The notes: a model not told the origin generated them from the letters alone. 64,000 bases of DNA from Primulina eburnea (GCF_022965805.1 NC_133117.1:7340183-7404182), one strand, 5' to 3'; positions 1 through 12,041 are shown, numbered from the stretch's first letter. Numbers and translations are program-made.

Positions 1-329
1 GAGTATGATATGTATTCATTGCTATGTAAGAGTTCCACTTGCTGAGTTTTATACTCATTTCAGTTATTTCATGTGATGCAGATAAGAGCGACGAGCCGAG
101 ACGTTGGTTGGAGCCAGGGTCATATGCATAAGAGAAGTAAGGAAGAAGGCTATTTTGCTAGCATTTTGGACATGATCACAAAAATGATATTTTGTATTTT
201 GTTGCATCATTTTATTGATCATGTATATACTTTTGATTATATATTGAAATGTATTTTAAATCCTTCTTTCATTTAAGAAAATTTTAAATTCCGCTGCTAT
301 TTTATTAAAATTTGGTCAGAGGTGTTACA
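1..329 (+). mobile_element. 3' end of a Ty3-type LTR; element continues left of the window
   Basis: The stretch ends in GGTGTTACA at 329, the usual end of Tekay/Del-type LTRs, and has an AT-rich tail like other U5 regions here. Sequence from 330 onward belongs to a different LTR in the opposite orientation and is cut abruptly. The simplest reading is that a plus-strand element inserted there, with CTCAA (330-334) as its right target-site duplication. The left copy would lie outside the window. Family assignment is by resemblance to the other LTRs here. Confidence 0.6.
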
Positions 330-2514
330 CTCAACAAACCTGTACCGTGATAACAAATATGTATACATAACAAGCACCAGTGAAAAATATCGTAATCAAC
401 ATATATTTCATGTCTGCGGTAAAATCGTATGCATAATCGTGACCTGTCAAAGCATGTTAATATTCATAGCGCATATCATCATAAAACATATGCATGTTCA
501 TTTTCTTAATTTGAATTCCGTTCGTCAGCTGTTACTTTCGTATTATTATGTCATTCGATGGATCCATCTACGTATAACTGAGGTACCCGGCGGCGGAGGC
601 ATCAGCGACGTCATTACCCGTCCACTGAACCCCAACCTTTTGTGTCATCGTGTTAGTCACAACCAACTCTCATACTTCAAAAATGTTTCATCATATTCAC
701 TACTTAAATAAAAGCATGCATATACATAATTTTTCCTTTAAACCAAGTATGCAACATATATATCTTAGTTCCTTAAAAATCATGAACATGATGCATTAAC
801 ATTTAAGACATGATAAGTTTGTGCTCAGGACGCTGCCAGGACCAAAATCTCACCCCGGATGCAAAATGATCATTTTGCTCCTGGAAACCCAAAATTACCG
901 TTTTACTCATGGACCTCTAAATTTTTACCCGAAGCTTACCAAACTCCTTAAAACGTCCCAAAACATATTTTTAAACATTCCTAGACTTAAACTTGAGCCC
1001 GTTACAAAACTTAACCGATTCGTTTTAAAACTTGGACCGGAGTCTCGGTTTAACCCGAATCGACTCGAAACTAAACCCAATTTTTCCCAACTTTTTACCA
1101 CACCTAATAAATATCTAAAAAAAGGTCCTAAAAATCTCAAAACCAGCCCTTAGACACTCGTATAATGCCCTGAACGGTTGCTGGAAATTCCAGCAAGCCC
1201 CCAACCAAAACCCTATTGCCCGAACTCTCATTTTCACCATCCTAGACCGAAACATCAAGGACCAGCCATGACTCGACCACACCCAGACCACTCTAGGACC
1301 CTACTGGACCCCAACCAATCGAGGCTTGTAGCCCCCAAACGTCCCAATGGCCGAACACTCTACCACGCTTTATTTTAGCCTCGGCCAAGCACCCTTCGAA
1401 CTCAGCTCCTTCGCTTATATTCGCTACGTGATCAGCTGTTCCCAGCCCCATCCTAGCCCTAATATGGACCCAAGGGTTCGACTTTGAAGGTTGGAATTGA
1501 GCCATGCTCGGCTTTCCACCCAACGTAAAACCCCCGCTAAACCCGAGCAGTTCCCTTTCGAGCTTGGCAAAAATCGAAGCTCCCAAACTTGTCACCCATA
1601 CACACAATAGGAACATCCCTTAGCATCGAGAACTAGCTGCCCTTGCACGAAAATACAGAAAAACATGAGCAACATAACATGGAATACAAGGAAAACACAT
1701 GAAACCCGAAATCTCTTATGCATATGGTTGGATCAAAATTTTTCATGCAAAAACACATTCATCAGCATATAAAACATGTGTGAGGCATAAAGATGTGAAA
1801 CAAAGTGTGCCTTCAAGAATTCTACGCAAGAGGATCAAAGAATGAGTGTCGGGGAAGCGCCGAGTCAATTTTCTTGCAAGAAATGGGGTGGCCGAAGTCT
1901 TGCTGCTGAGGGATTTCTGAAAACGAGAAGAAATCTGAGTGGAGGGGGAGGTTTCGGCTGAAAGGGAGCTTAGGTTTAGGTTTAGTGGTGATTAGGTATT
2001 ATTTAAATAGTTAATTAAGGTGCAAATGGGCCTTAAATGATCATTTAAAAAGTTTAACAAAATTTTTAAGCCCAATAAGCTTAAAACTAAGCCCATTAAG
2101 TCCAAACACACTCCCAAAAAATATTTCATTTTGGCAAGTTTTTGAAAATATTACCCGAACTCTCAAAAAGTCTTCCATTTCGATAAAATTTACCGCTGAA
2201 AAATATGCTATGACGGGTAAAAATACCCGACAAAAATTATTTCTTGAAAAATAGCTTTAAAACATCTTACATTAATTAATAAAAATTAATCATGTAATAA
2301 AATAATTTTCCTGATAATTTCCAGATCTTCGTTCCTCGTTCGAGCGCGAAATGCATCTAGAAACCCTAATGCATGAACTTTTAAAATTTCATGAATTAAA
2401 TTCTATCATGCAATAATTATGCATAAAATGCATAAAATAATTAAACACATAATTTAAATAAAAATCATAGATTGCATGCATTCAGGTTACGTGAATTAAA
2501 TTCCTAGACCTTAC
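330..2514 (-). mobile_element. Truncated Ty3 (Tekay/Del-like) LTR, reverse orientation
   Basis: Read on the minus strand this begins TGTAAGG at 2514 and continues through AT-rich U3, a TATA-like TATTTAAAT near 1997-2010, and a C-rich (plus-strand view) leader. It resembles 47936-49135: both carry the phrase CCCGAACTCTCAAAAAGTC followed by runs of ATTAATTAA and a GTTCGAGC block. It is cut at 330, where the plus-strand LTR ends. No protein-coding sequence is supported; ORFs here are shadows of repeat DNA. Confidence 0.6.
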
Positions 2515-2527
2515 AACTCTACCAAAC

Positions 2528-2854
2528 GATCATGGGCCATTAGGCTGAACCAACATATGCCTCAGCACATACTCATGCACCACTACTGATCAAGGATCGT
2601 TAGGATTGTCCAGCATCACTCATAGAATATCCCACTCTTAGAAAGTGATTTCTTTCGCCTTCCCCGACACTTGAACCTCCAGGCTTAAGTACCTAGATTT
2701 TTAAAGTGTGGGTACCGGTTGGAGTCTAGAGGTCCTGGGTTCAAGTGTCGGGGAAGGCGAAAGAAATCACTTTTCAGGAGTGAGATATTCTATGAGTGAC
2801 GGTGCATGGGCATGAGCCGAGACCCATGTTGGTTTAGACTAATGGCCCAGGATC
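2528..2854. repeat. Foldback (large inverted repeat)
   Basis: The left arm (about 2528-2677) and right arm (2738-2854) are near-perfect reverse complements around a spacer of about 60 bp. The inner parts are the most conserved, for example AAGTGATTTCTTTCGCCTTC in the left arm. The left arm carries roughly 40 extra bases (CACCACTACTGATCAAGG region). A transcript through it would form a long hairpin. No terminal duplication was recognised, so it could be a foldback transposon or two copies of one small repeat inserted head to head. Confidence 0.75.
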
Positions 2855-2862
2855 TTGAGTCC

Positions 2863-3962
2863 TAGCTTGGCTAGGACTCTCCCCCTGACCCATGACAGAC
2901 ACTGGCCGTGCCCTGGCCCAAGCCAAGGCCAAGCCAACCCCTCCTTGTTAAACCCGATCACTCCAAACCCATAACAACACAAAAAAATCGTTTCATGCAC
3001 TGTTGCTTGCTTCCTTCGGATTTGGTGTTTAGGGTGTGTGTTACGACCTTAAGTCATGTATAAACACCACTTGTTCATAACCTAAGATCATGGCAGCCTC
3101 TTTACATAATAAAACCATGAATTTGCATAAAAAATCTCAAGTTTCCCACATGTGAATGCAATATTTCGAAAATAATCATAGAAACTTCATGCTTTTCATA
3201 CACACGATATTTAAAACGATATTACGATCTGATAGATTAGAAAAGGAGAAGTATGATGTGCCTTTGCGTTTTAAACGCACGAATATTCGATGGCGATGTG
3301 AAGAATGGCGGTGAAGAAAAACCCTTGGCTGAATTCCTTTGAAATTTTGGAGCTTTTCCTTGAATAAATATGATGTGTGTGCCGTGTGGGTTTGCTGGAA
3401 TTTTCAAAAAAGTGGCCTGTGAAAAGTGTAGGGTTTGGGGTGAGTTTTAATGCATAAATAACTAAATAATTCACTAATCAAAGCTTAGGCCCATTAAGCA
3501 TGTAACTAGGCCCATTAGTGCTTGATTATGATTTAATTAAAATATTAAAATAGTTTTAGTAAAATAAGTTTTTGAATTTATTAGTCGGGTTGCCCATAAA
3601 TTCGTATTTTTGTTGAAAATCTAACACCGATAAAAAAATGACGTCCCGGTGTATAAAATCACCTCAAAACCCCTTATTTTCAAAAATAAGAAAAAGCAAC
3701 CCTCATATTTTAAATAATTAAAATAATTATTTAATAAAAAAATTTCTATTTTCTAGCCCCCGGTCTCCGTCCTCGATCGCAACTCGAATAACCTTTTAAA
3801 AAATAAATTTTAATGCAACCATGTAGAAAAATATAATTTAAACACATCAATATGCACAACATAATTAATCCATGCAATTAACCCATTTAATTAAAATACA
3901 CGAGGAATTTAATAATTACATGCATGTGGTTTGCGTGGACCTTCAAATTTTCGGGGCGTTAC
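2863..3962 (-). mobile_element. Ty3 LTR fragment, reverse orientation
   Basis: Read on the minus strand it starts TGTAACGCCCCG at 3962, followed by ACGCAAACCACATGCATG and AT-rich U3 like the plus-strand LTR at 14397. The low-coordinate end holds C-rich leader sequence. The right boundary is sharp, but the left boundary against the foldback is uncertain. No ORF is supported. Confidence 0.55.
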
Positions 3963-4243
3963 AAATAGGCCCATTATAATGTACGCAAAATATTTCGTTA
4001 AGAAAATTTTTCGAAAATATTAGCGAGTTCCCAAAAAAGCCTCCGTTTCGTCGAAAATCGATTACCGGTATAAAATACAACTCGGCGCGTAAAAAAACAT
4101 CCAAAGATACCATTTTTGAAAATAACATATAAAATATACTATATATTAAATAATTAAAATTAATCATTTAATAAAAATATTTTCCTTTTACGCTCTCCGG
4201 TCTCCGTTCTTCGATCGCGTCTCGAGTAGCCTTTAAAAACACA
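3963..4243 (-). mobile_element. Ty3 LTR fragment, first piece (split by a solo LTR)
   Basis: This shows the same LTR-body signature as the neighbouring fragments (GCCCATTA, ACTCTCCGGTCTCCGTTC-like, GATCGCGTCTCGAGTAGCC). It stops at ACACA (4239-4243), the left duplication of the solo LTR, and resumes at 6844. Confidence 0.55.
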
Positions 4244-5087
4244 TGATGGGATCGGTTCTCGGCACCTGCGAGGGTGGTTCAAACATAATATTCTCAATGA
4301 GCTGCAATAGCTCGTGTTCTAAGAATGTAAACACCCATGAATTAAATCGAGTTTGATTTTAAACCAAGCGGAAAATACTCGAAGTAATCATTCGTTAAAA
4401 AAGCTGATCAGTTTAAAGCTTTTAGCTTATGCAAACTAAATAAATAAAATAAAGGGGATCAGTTCAGTTATGGTGAGAATTGAACTGATCAAATCAGTTT
4501 TAAAACAATAGTTAATTAAACAGTTAGGAACAAAAGATATGTTTATGGATGTTCACAGACTTCAACTGGTTTTACGTCACCCCTTCTACCACCTTGGGTA
4601 GGATCCACTAGAAGAATTTGATTTATACAACACCTTGTATAAATCCACTCAGCTTTGAACTTACGCTACTACCTAACTGAACCCCTAGTCTAGACTGAAG
4701 GCATCACCTTCCAGCCAATACTTGTATAAAGTCTATGTGTTAAATACTACATACACAAGTTTAATGTCTTTGTGCAAAATTTTCTTAGCTATTCAATAGG
4801 CTCGATTCTGTGTATATGTGAGTGAATGTGCGTGCGTGTGTGAGAACTGATCTATGAATACAACACGAATGTGTTCTCACACACTGAGGGAATTGTGCTT
4901 AAGTCTAAGCCGGTAACACTTTGAAGTATTCTCTCAAATCTGGGCCGGTTGCTTCTTGTAAGCTGATATGCATTATACGTGTCCTATCTTATCTGTGTTC
5001 ATCCGCACACACTTTTCTTTTTGTGTTATCTCTTATATTTGTTCATGGTCTTGATCTTGTATGTATAGGGGTAATGTATCCTTGCAT

Positions 5088-6228
5088 TGTGAGAACCTGA
5101 AATTCCAGCAGTAGCAGCAGCTAGCAAATTTCAGTAGAAGTTAAAAATTCCAGCAGAAGCTAATATTTCAGAAGCTGGTACTTTTCCAGCAGATTAGAAT
5201 CCAGCAGCAGCACGAAATTCCAGCAGACAGTTACCAATTCAGCCATGACTTGTAACTGAAGCATTTAACACGGAATAAAAATTGTTAATGGCAGATTATT
5301 GCCATTAATTGAGAGGCTAACAGTCAGAATTTTGCCTATATATAACACTCTCAAACCTCTGAATTGGTGTTACACAAATCTTGAGTTATCACTTGAAATA
5401 TTTGAGCTAAGAGAGTGCTGATTTTCGAGCAGCAGAAACCAGTAGCAAGAACAAGCAGATTTCAGACGTCAATCGAAACACTTTTAGCAAATTACGGTAA
5501 GTGGGCTTATGTATAAATATCTTAAAACCCGTTTGATGATTTCTGATTTAAAGCAAAGTACTCTTGATTTCTGTTATCTGATTTTGAAGCACTGAAACTT
5601 AGTGAACTAATGGTAGGAATATATATTCTGAACATTACTGATTACTTATTACTGGCCTCACCCCTTAGAGGAGAGAACATATAGGGGACTCATATCAGTT
5701 TAGCCATGAAATTCACGAACGTGCTCAGTGCTTATTTGATAAACTTTTGATTTCCGATTACTGATTACTGATTACTGCACTGATTTCTGTTATGAAAATA
5801 GAATTTCTGTATATTTTCGTATTACTGTTCTGTATGAAAATGATTTCGGAAACTGGGAGTTATTCCCTCCCCCGCTTACTGAGTGACAACCATATCACTC
5901 ACCCACCAAAACATCTCAGATAAGAACGAGGAAGAAAAGCTAGAAGAAGAGGAGCAGATCCAGTTCTGGGGCTGGTGAAGAAGATTGTTAATACTCAGTT
6001 TTATTTATGTTGTTTTCCGCTGCGTCTGTAAGACATTGTGATGTCTGGTTTATTTTACATTTCCACTGTAAAACATTAATTATTCGAGTTTGTATCAGAC
6101 ATTGAAATATTCAGTATTTATGAATAAAAGACTGGTTCCTGAATTTCGTACTTCTGAGGCTTGTTGTTTTCGAATGTAAATTTGAGAGCAACGCCGGTGT
6201 CAACCAATCCCCGTCCCGGGGCGTGACA
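5088..6228 (+). mobile_element. Solo LTR nested in another solo LTR, duplication TGCAT
   Basis: The 1141-bp unit runs from TGTGAGAACC to GGGGCGTGACA and is flanked by TGCAT at 5083-5087 and 6229-6233. There is no primer site or coding region, so it is a recombination product. A TATA box (CTATATATAAC, about 5334-5344) gives the plus orientation. The GGGGCGTGACA terminus fits a Ty3 LTR; the family is unnamed. Confidence 0.9.
5099..5232 (+). repeat. TTCCAGCAG short-repeat array in U3 of the nested solo LTR
   Basis: At least four spaced copies of AATTCCAGCAG or TTTCCAGCAG lie about 100 bp before the TATA box at about 5336, with extra AGCAGCAG runs. It occupies the same U3 position as the arrays in other families here, but it is not CG-rich or palindromic. 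Confidence 0.7.
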
Positions 6229-6446
6229 TGCATAAAGACCTATCAAATGTGTTCGTTGTAGTTTGAATCTGTTCCTCAAAATTTGTGTCTTGTCCTTTCT
6301 GATGTCCATTCTAGAATGTCTCTATTTTAAGCTCTGGTGCAACGTTCATTATTGTCCTTTGATTGAACAATTTCTTTTATACCTTTGTGCAAAGCTAGAT
6401 TCCATTTAGATAAGTTTGTCTTGTTTTGCAAGCTAATCGGATCATA

Positions 6447-6740
6447 ACTGATGCTCTGAATTGGTCAGTTGAACTGGTCTTGATCTGGTCTGGTGAAATC
6501 AGTTGGCTCGTCAGCTGGACTGATTTCACTGAATAAGTTGAGCTGGTCAGCTGGACTGTTCATCAGTTGAACTCTTCATCAGCTGGTCGGGCTTCTGAAG
6601 GTCTTTTGTTGAACCACCTATCAGCTGAACAATCAGTTGAACTGGTTTTTGATATTTCAGTTGGATTGGTTCAGTTTGGGTAATCAGTTGGCACTTTCAG
6701 TTTTTTCAGTTTGGCTCGGTAACTGATCAGTTCGAAGCCT
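6447..6740 (-). repeat. CAGTTGAACTG / CAGCTGGACTG array in the solo LTR
   Basis: Many degenerate copies of CAGTTGAACTG, CAGCTGGACTG and ATCAGTTGG are spaced irregularly, close to the 5' end of the minus-strand LTR. The same motif family appears in the related LTRs at 37140-37290 and at 38390-38519 continuing at 45671-45740, so the array is a family hallmark. Confidence 0.75.
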
Positions 6741-6843
6741 GATTAGTTTCAACTTTCTACGCACTTAGGTAAATTCGTTAGAAACAAAACAACAAGTTTT
6801 GTTAACATCAAAATCAAGATTGCGAAAATAAAATGTTCCAACA

Positions 6844-7003
6844 ACACAGTTTTATGCATTTTCATAGGAAATTATATTTTAACATGTAAACATGCATATC
6901 ACATTCAATGATTGCAATTAAAATAATTTAATTAGACATTTTTCATATTTTCTAGATTTGAATGCAGTTGGATTACGTTATCGTATTTTGGGTCTTACGA
7001 GAG
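6844..7003 (-). mobile_element. Ty3 LTR fragment, second piece
   Basis: It begins with the right duplication ACACA of the solo LTR and continues the LTR interrupted at 4243. It ends near GGGTCTTACGA, which reads on the minus strand as a degraded LTR start (TCGTAAGACCC). Confidence 0.45.
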
Positions 7004-7057
7004 TGGTAAAATATTAATAATTAAATAGCCATCAAATGACAAACAAAAAGAAGAAGT

Positions 7058-7407
7058 TGTTGGGTGCAATAATTGTCCTTGCTTGGTAGAGCGATCGAAC
7101 CATGGTGCTTGTGCTGGTGTGCAGTTTAAAAGATTTGAGTTGCACCATTACCACTAGCTATAGCTTTTGGTAAAGCGGTAAGCACTCGGTCCTACAATTG
7201 GTATCAGAGCCAAGGTCATGGGTTCGATTCCCATTGATTGCAAAGAGTGCAATTATTGGGAGGGAGATTGTTGGGTGCAATAATTGTCCTTGCTTGGTAG
7301 AGCGATCGAACCATGGTGCTTGTGCTGCTGTGCGGTTTAAAAGATTTGAGTTGCACCATTACCACTAACTATAGCTTTTGGTAAAGCGGTAAGCACTCGG
7401 TCCTACA
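7058..7407 (+). mobile_element. Complete TRIM (miniature LTR retrotransposon), 350 bp
   Basis: Two 139-bp terminal repeats (7058-7196 and 7269-7407), both TGTTGGGTGCAA to CGGTCCTACA, differ at three positions I can see. Between them are a tRNA-Met primer site (7199-7210), a tail containing GGTTCGATTCC, and a purine tract GGGAGGGAGA just before the second repeat. A 5-bp duplication GAAGT flanks it (7053-7057 and 7408-7412). With a 72-bp interior it has no coding capacity and must have moved using proteins from another element. All structural parts are intact. Confidence 0.95.
7199..7210 (+). promoter_or_regulatory. tRNA-Met primer binding site of the TRIM
   Basis: TGGTATCAGAGC followed by CA lies two bases after the 5' repeat and is complementary to the 3' end of plant initiator tRNA-Met. 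Confidence 0.9.
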
Positions 7408-7412
7408 GAAGT

Positions 7413-8399
7413 GTTTGAAATGACCCATTTTCCTGATAGTTTTGGTTGTGATTAAAATTAAATTTCGATAAAATAGTAAATTTCTCTAAAGTTTACCAGA
7501 TTAACTAAGAATCAGCTTTTAAAAGATGCTGAACTTTAATATAATAAGATTTTAACTGAACTTTTAATAATTTTCCTACCGTAATTCAGCATCATATATA
7601 TTTTATAGCACAAAATATCTCACTTAAATTCTATAATAATTTTATAGAACCATTTTAAACCAAATTTGAGAGTAGCATGCCTGACAATCTCGATGATTGT
7701 GATCAATTAAAAAAAGAAATTTTTTATTATTATTTTAATATTAAAATTATTAATTATTGAATTGAAATGATTGAACATAAGAGATTAAATAAATTATAAA
7801 ATATGAAATTGAGTGGTTAAAAATATTTTTAAAATAAATAAAAAGTTTTCCATCGTTTTAAAAGTTGGTTAATAAAAAATTTCAACTTTAAGTAATACTA
7901 TATAAATATACAACAATAATATAATTTTACTTCCTTAACATAAAAGAAAATTAAGTTTCATTTTCTAAGAAATTTTTGAATTTGTTATCCATAATAATTT
8001 TTCCAAAATTTTAAAATAAAATCCAAAATTGTGTCCCTGCACTTGTTGTGATATCTTCACTGTTGTTATTATTTTAATTATTAATATTGTTATAAAACAA
8101 TTATTAAAAATATTTATTGGTTTTGTATATATTTTTTTTGGATATTTTATATCATCAAATTTCAATATTAATTATATATATTTCATTTTTTTTTACAGTT
8201 TTATTATTTTTTATTGGAAATGATAATGTGGCATCTAACACATTATGTGTCATATATGCATCGCATCGGTGTCATATGAAACAATTTTGGAAAAAAATAT
8301 AAAATTGAGAGAGAGAAAAATATTAAAGACTAAAATTGGAGTTTGATGACTTAAAATATCAAAATCGTAAATTGACAAAATTGCGGATAAAAAATATGC
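7413..8399. other. AT-rich sequence without a recognisable gene
   Basis: Strongly AT-rich DNA with homopolymer runs. I see no coding similarity, LTR terminus or terminal inverted repeat. It separates the TRIM from the truncated 3' side of Athila-3 and contains no match to the 3' LTR that Athila-3 should have. Confidence 0.5.
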
Positions 8400-10331
8400 A
8401 ATATGTCTATGGCCAGTATATGGCATTTTGGCATTGTTAAGAGGTTAGAAATGAGTTTAGAGATTAAAATAAAGTCATTTATAAACCTTTTATAAAATCC
8501 ATCATATCCCAAAAATGAGCGAATTTCTTTAATTGTTTTTGGATGGAGTAAATTGGCAATGACATCAGCTTTTATTTTATCAACTTCAATTCCATGAGAT
8601 GACACGACATGTTCCAAAATAATTCCAGAAGTAATCATGTAATGACGTTTTTCCCAATTTAAAATAAGACAGTTTTCCTCACATCTTTTTAAAACATTTT
8701 CCAAATTTTCAAGACAATTATCAAATGTATTACCAAAAACAGTCAAATCATCCATGAAAATTTCCAAACAATTTCAACCATGTCGCAAAAAATGCTTAGC
8801 ATACATCTTTGAAATGTTGCTGGGGCATTGCATAAACCAAATGATATCCTTCTGAATGCAAATGTTCCAAAAGGACATGTGAATGTAGTTTTTTCTTGAT
8901 CTTCGAGAGCAATGGGAATTTGATAATATCCCGAATATCCGTCAAGAAAACAGTAGTAGGGATGACCTGCTACTATTTCTAAAATTTGATCCAAAAATGG
9001 TAATGGAAAATGATCTTTTCTAGTGGCGTAATTTAATTTTCTATAATCAATACACATCCGCCAACTAGATGGGACTCGACTTGTTAACAATTCACCTTTT
9101 TCATTTTTTGTATCACTGTGATGCCAGATTTTTTTTGGAACTACTTGTGTTGGCTTACCCACTTACTATCAGAAATATGGTAGATAATTCCAACATCAAA
9201 TAGTTTGAGAACTTCGGTTTTCACAACATCTTTCATATGTGGATTTAATCTCATTTGTGGTTGTTGAGATGTTTTTGCATGTTCTTCTAAGCGAATTTTG
9301 TGAGTGCAATTTAGTGGATTAATTCCCTTGAGTTCTTTTAGTGTCCAACAAATTGCATTTTTATGTCTTTTAAGCATATCAACTAATTTACATTCTTGAT
9401 CACTTGCTATTTTGGAATAAATTACCACCAGATATGTTTTATCTTCTCCAAGAAATGCATACTTCAATTCTTCTGGCAATGGTTTTAATTCTAATATGGG
9501 TTGTTCGTCTTTGTTCTCATATTTTGCCTCAAATTCTTTCTCTGATCCTAGTAATGAGTGATATCTGATAAAATCATCAAGATCAATTTCAATATTTTCT
9601 TTAACAGTATTAATTGAATAAATATCTAATTGGTCACGACTACTCAGTTTTTCAATGTTTTCTTCCACAAGATTTTCAATAAGATTTTCATCTTCAATTT
9701 CATCTTCTTTGTGATGTGGTTGCTTACAAAGATTAAAAACATTAAGCTCCAAGGTCATGTTACCAAATGTCAACTTCATTATTCCATTCCTGCAATTTAT
9801 TAGAGCATTAGAAGTTGCTTATAAAAATGGACGACCCAAAATTACAGGAATTTCATTACAAGCTTCGATAGGTTGTGTATCTAAAACAATGAAATTGACA
9901 GGATATACAAAGTTATCAACTTGGACCAACACGTATTCCATCATACCTCTTGGCACCTTAACAGATTTATCGGCAAGTAAAAGTATTACCGAAGTAGGTT
10001 TTAACTCGTCTAGATTGAGTTCTTGATAAACTGAATATGGAAGTAAATTCACACTAGCTCCAACATCAAGCAAGGATTTTTTAATCTTTCGTTCTCCAAT
10101 AATACATGAAATAGTAGGACAACCAGGGTCTTTGTATTTCAAAGTATTATTATTTTGAATGATTGCACTTACTTGTTCGGCTAAAAATGCTTTCTTTTTC
10201 ACATTCAATTTTCTTTTCACAGTGCACAAGTCTTTCAAAAATTTGGCATATGATGGTACCTGCTTTATTGCATCTAATAAAAGAATATTAACTTTTACGT
10301 GTTTAAAAATATCATATATATCAGAATTCAA
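8400..10331 (-). pseudogene. Athila-3 pol relic: protease, reverse transcriptase, start of RNase H region
   Basis: In minus-strand order: an aspartic protease with the Athila-style LLDVGASVNLLP site (9819-10331); a linker (9141-9779); the RT core with CIDYRKLNYATRKDHFPLP and YCFLDGYSGYYQI (8743-9162); then the RT active site FMDD and a FLGYDGFYKRFI motif (8351-8767). The RT is split by a frameshift near 8750-8765. Similarity fades around 8440, so RNase H, integrase and the 3' end are missing. The family's protease normally reads DLGAS or DTGAS, so DVGAS is a substitution next to the catalytic Asp. It cannot make functional enzyme. Confidence 0.85.
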
Positions 10332-10399
10332 ATTTGATTTTTTTTTTTGTATTTTTCAATGCATGAGGGAATGATGGTGACACTGTGTGTTGATCCTCC

Positions 10400-11860
10400 T
10401 CTTCGCAAGTTATGGGTTCCACTTCTTTACCCTTTGGAGTTGATTTATAATCATCTTCACAAGGTTCAAGAATGGATTTTTCCACAACCTTACCACTGCG
10501 AAGGGTAATAACAGATTTTACATGATCCATCGGTTAAGTTCCAGAAGTTCCAGTTTGTGAATGATGATCCTTGGGATTAGGCTATGGTTGTGAAGGAAAT
10601 TTACCTTTTTTATGAACATTTTTAAGTGCATATGCAAATTTAGCAAGAATATCTTTCAAATCTGTCATGTTTTGAGCAGTCTGAGTATTGATAGACTCTT
10701 TCTTTGCAATGAAATAATTCAATATATCTTCCAAGTTCCTTTTAGGTGGAGAAACATAAGGTGCATAATTTTGAAAATTCTGTTGATTTTAGAAATGTGG
10801 TTGTGAAAATTGTGCAACATTATCATTCCTCCAACTAAAATTTGGATGATTTCGCCATCCTGGATTGTAATTTTGAGAAAATGGTTCAAAATTTGGACTT
10901 TTGAAATTGTTCAAAACATTGGTTTGTTCATGGAGACATTCTTTTAAAGAGGACAAAGTAGGACAATCTTTTGTAGAATGATCACTTGTGTCACAGATAT
11001 GACACGCAATTTCTTGAACAGATTTTAATTGATCATTCTTTTTCAATTCAAGTGCCTCAACTTTTCTTGCCAAAGAGGTAAATCTAGATTGGAGATCATG
11101 TTCATCTTTGAGGGTGTACATACCTCCACCAGATGTGGGAGATTGAATCTTTTTTGATGGTTCGATTGTACCTATAATGTCCCAATTTTGAGTATTTTCA
11201 ACTAATGAATCGAGATACTCAATTGCCTCGTTTGGATCTTTATCTTCAAATGTTCCATTACATATAAATTCAACCATTTGCCTATCTTTAGGTGTTAAGA
11301 ATTCATAAAATTGAAAAACGACTCTCCAAATTTCAAAACCATGATATGGAAAAAGATTAAGCAATTCTGTATATCTATCCCAACACTGATAAAAGGTTTC
11401 TCCTTGTTTTTGAGTGAAAGTGATGATTTGCCTTTTGAAAGAATTTCTTCAATGAGATGGAAAAATCTTTTTCAAAAATTTTTGTTGCAATTCTTCCAAA
11501 GTTCGAATAGATCCCGATCTAAGATTTTTTTGCCACGTTTTAGCTTTATCTTTTAAATAAAAAGGAAAAAGCTTAATTTGAATGGTGTTCATGCTACAAT
11601 TTAGATCATTATATGTGTTGCACACTTTTCAAATTCTCGTAAATGCATGTATGGATTTTCAGAATCTAAGCCATGAAATTTGGTAAAAGTTTGATAACAC
11701 CAGGCTTAAAATTGAAATGAGATGCATCTGGGGGGAAAACTAGACATGAAGGTGTACTAGTACTTGTAGGATTCATGTGATCTCTAAGTGTTCTTCGCTT
11801 ATCATTATAATGTTGAGATTGAATTTCATCTTCATTTTCCTGGATGGGTTCTTCCGCCAT
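10400..11860 (-). pseudogene. Athila-3 gag relic
   Basis: Gag would start with MAEEP at 11860 and run toward lower coordinates. The open part at 10789-11364 holds a C-X2-C-X4-H-X4-C zinc knuckle (CHICDTSDHSTKDC) and the NPGWRNHPNFSW phrase common to this clade. The terminal VITLRSGK motif (10321-10530) matches the Gag end of Athila-1. Several frameshifts break the frame near 10530-10790 and 11365-11670. Unlike Athila-1 Gag, this one keeps a visible zinc knuckle. Confidence 0.8.
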
Positions 11861-12023
11861 GTTTTGTAATAATAAAGGGTTATTTCGAATGATTCGACCA
11901 CTAAGTGTACGTGACCAAATGTTCATGCAAGTGAAAAATAAAAACACACAAAAGCAATAAAAATTCAAAGAAATAAAAACAAACTATAAACAAAATTAAA
12001 TAGACTTGAAATTAAATTATACT

Positions 12024-12041
12024 TCCCCAGCAATGGCACCA
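12024..12041 (-). promoter_or_regulatory. Decayed tRNA-Asp primer binding site of Athila-3
   Basis: The minus strand reads TGGTGCCATTGCTGGGGA. The intact site in Athila-1 is TGGCGCCGTTGCCGGGGA. The three differences are exactly the three CpG sites, each changed to TpG or CpA. It lies five bases inside the LTR end, as in Athila-1. Confidence 0.85.

Larger units (their letters stand above)
4244..6843 (-). mobile_element. Solo LTR, copia/Sirevirus-like family, duplication ACACA
   Basis: Minus-strand reading starts TGTTGGAACATTTTATTTTC at 6843 and ends CCGATCCCATCA at 4244. The 5-bp duplication ACACA lies at 4239-4243 and 6844-6848, so this is a full LTR left by recombination between two LTRs. 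Removing the nested LTR and its duplication copy (5088-6233) leaves about 1.45 kb. The same family recurs as another solo LTR at 37865-46621. No pol gene is attached in the window, so the superfamily is inferred from the LTR style and its relation to the copia-like element at 36333. Confidence 0.85.

Noticed and set aside
7199..7240. Possible tRNA gene (TGGTATCAGAGC with GGTTCGATTCC)
   Set aside because: There is no acceptor stem or anticodon arm. The first part is the TRIM primer site, and position between two LTRs explains it.
8029..8302. Hydrophobic ORFs in the AT-rich gap
   Set aside because: They consist of Ile/Phe/Tyr from AT-rich DNA, overlap on both strands and have no similarity.
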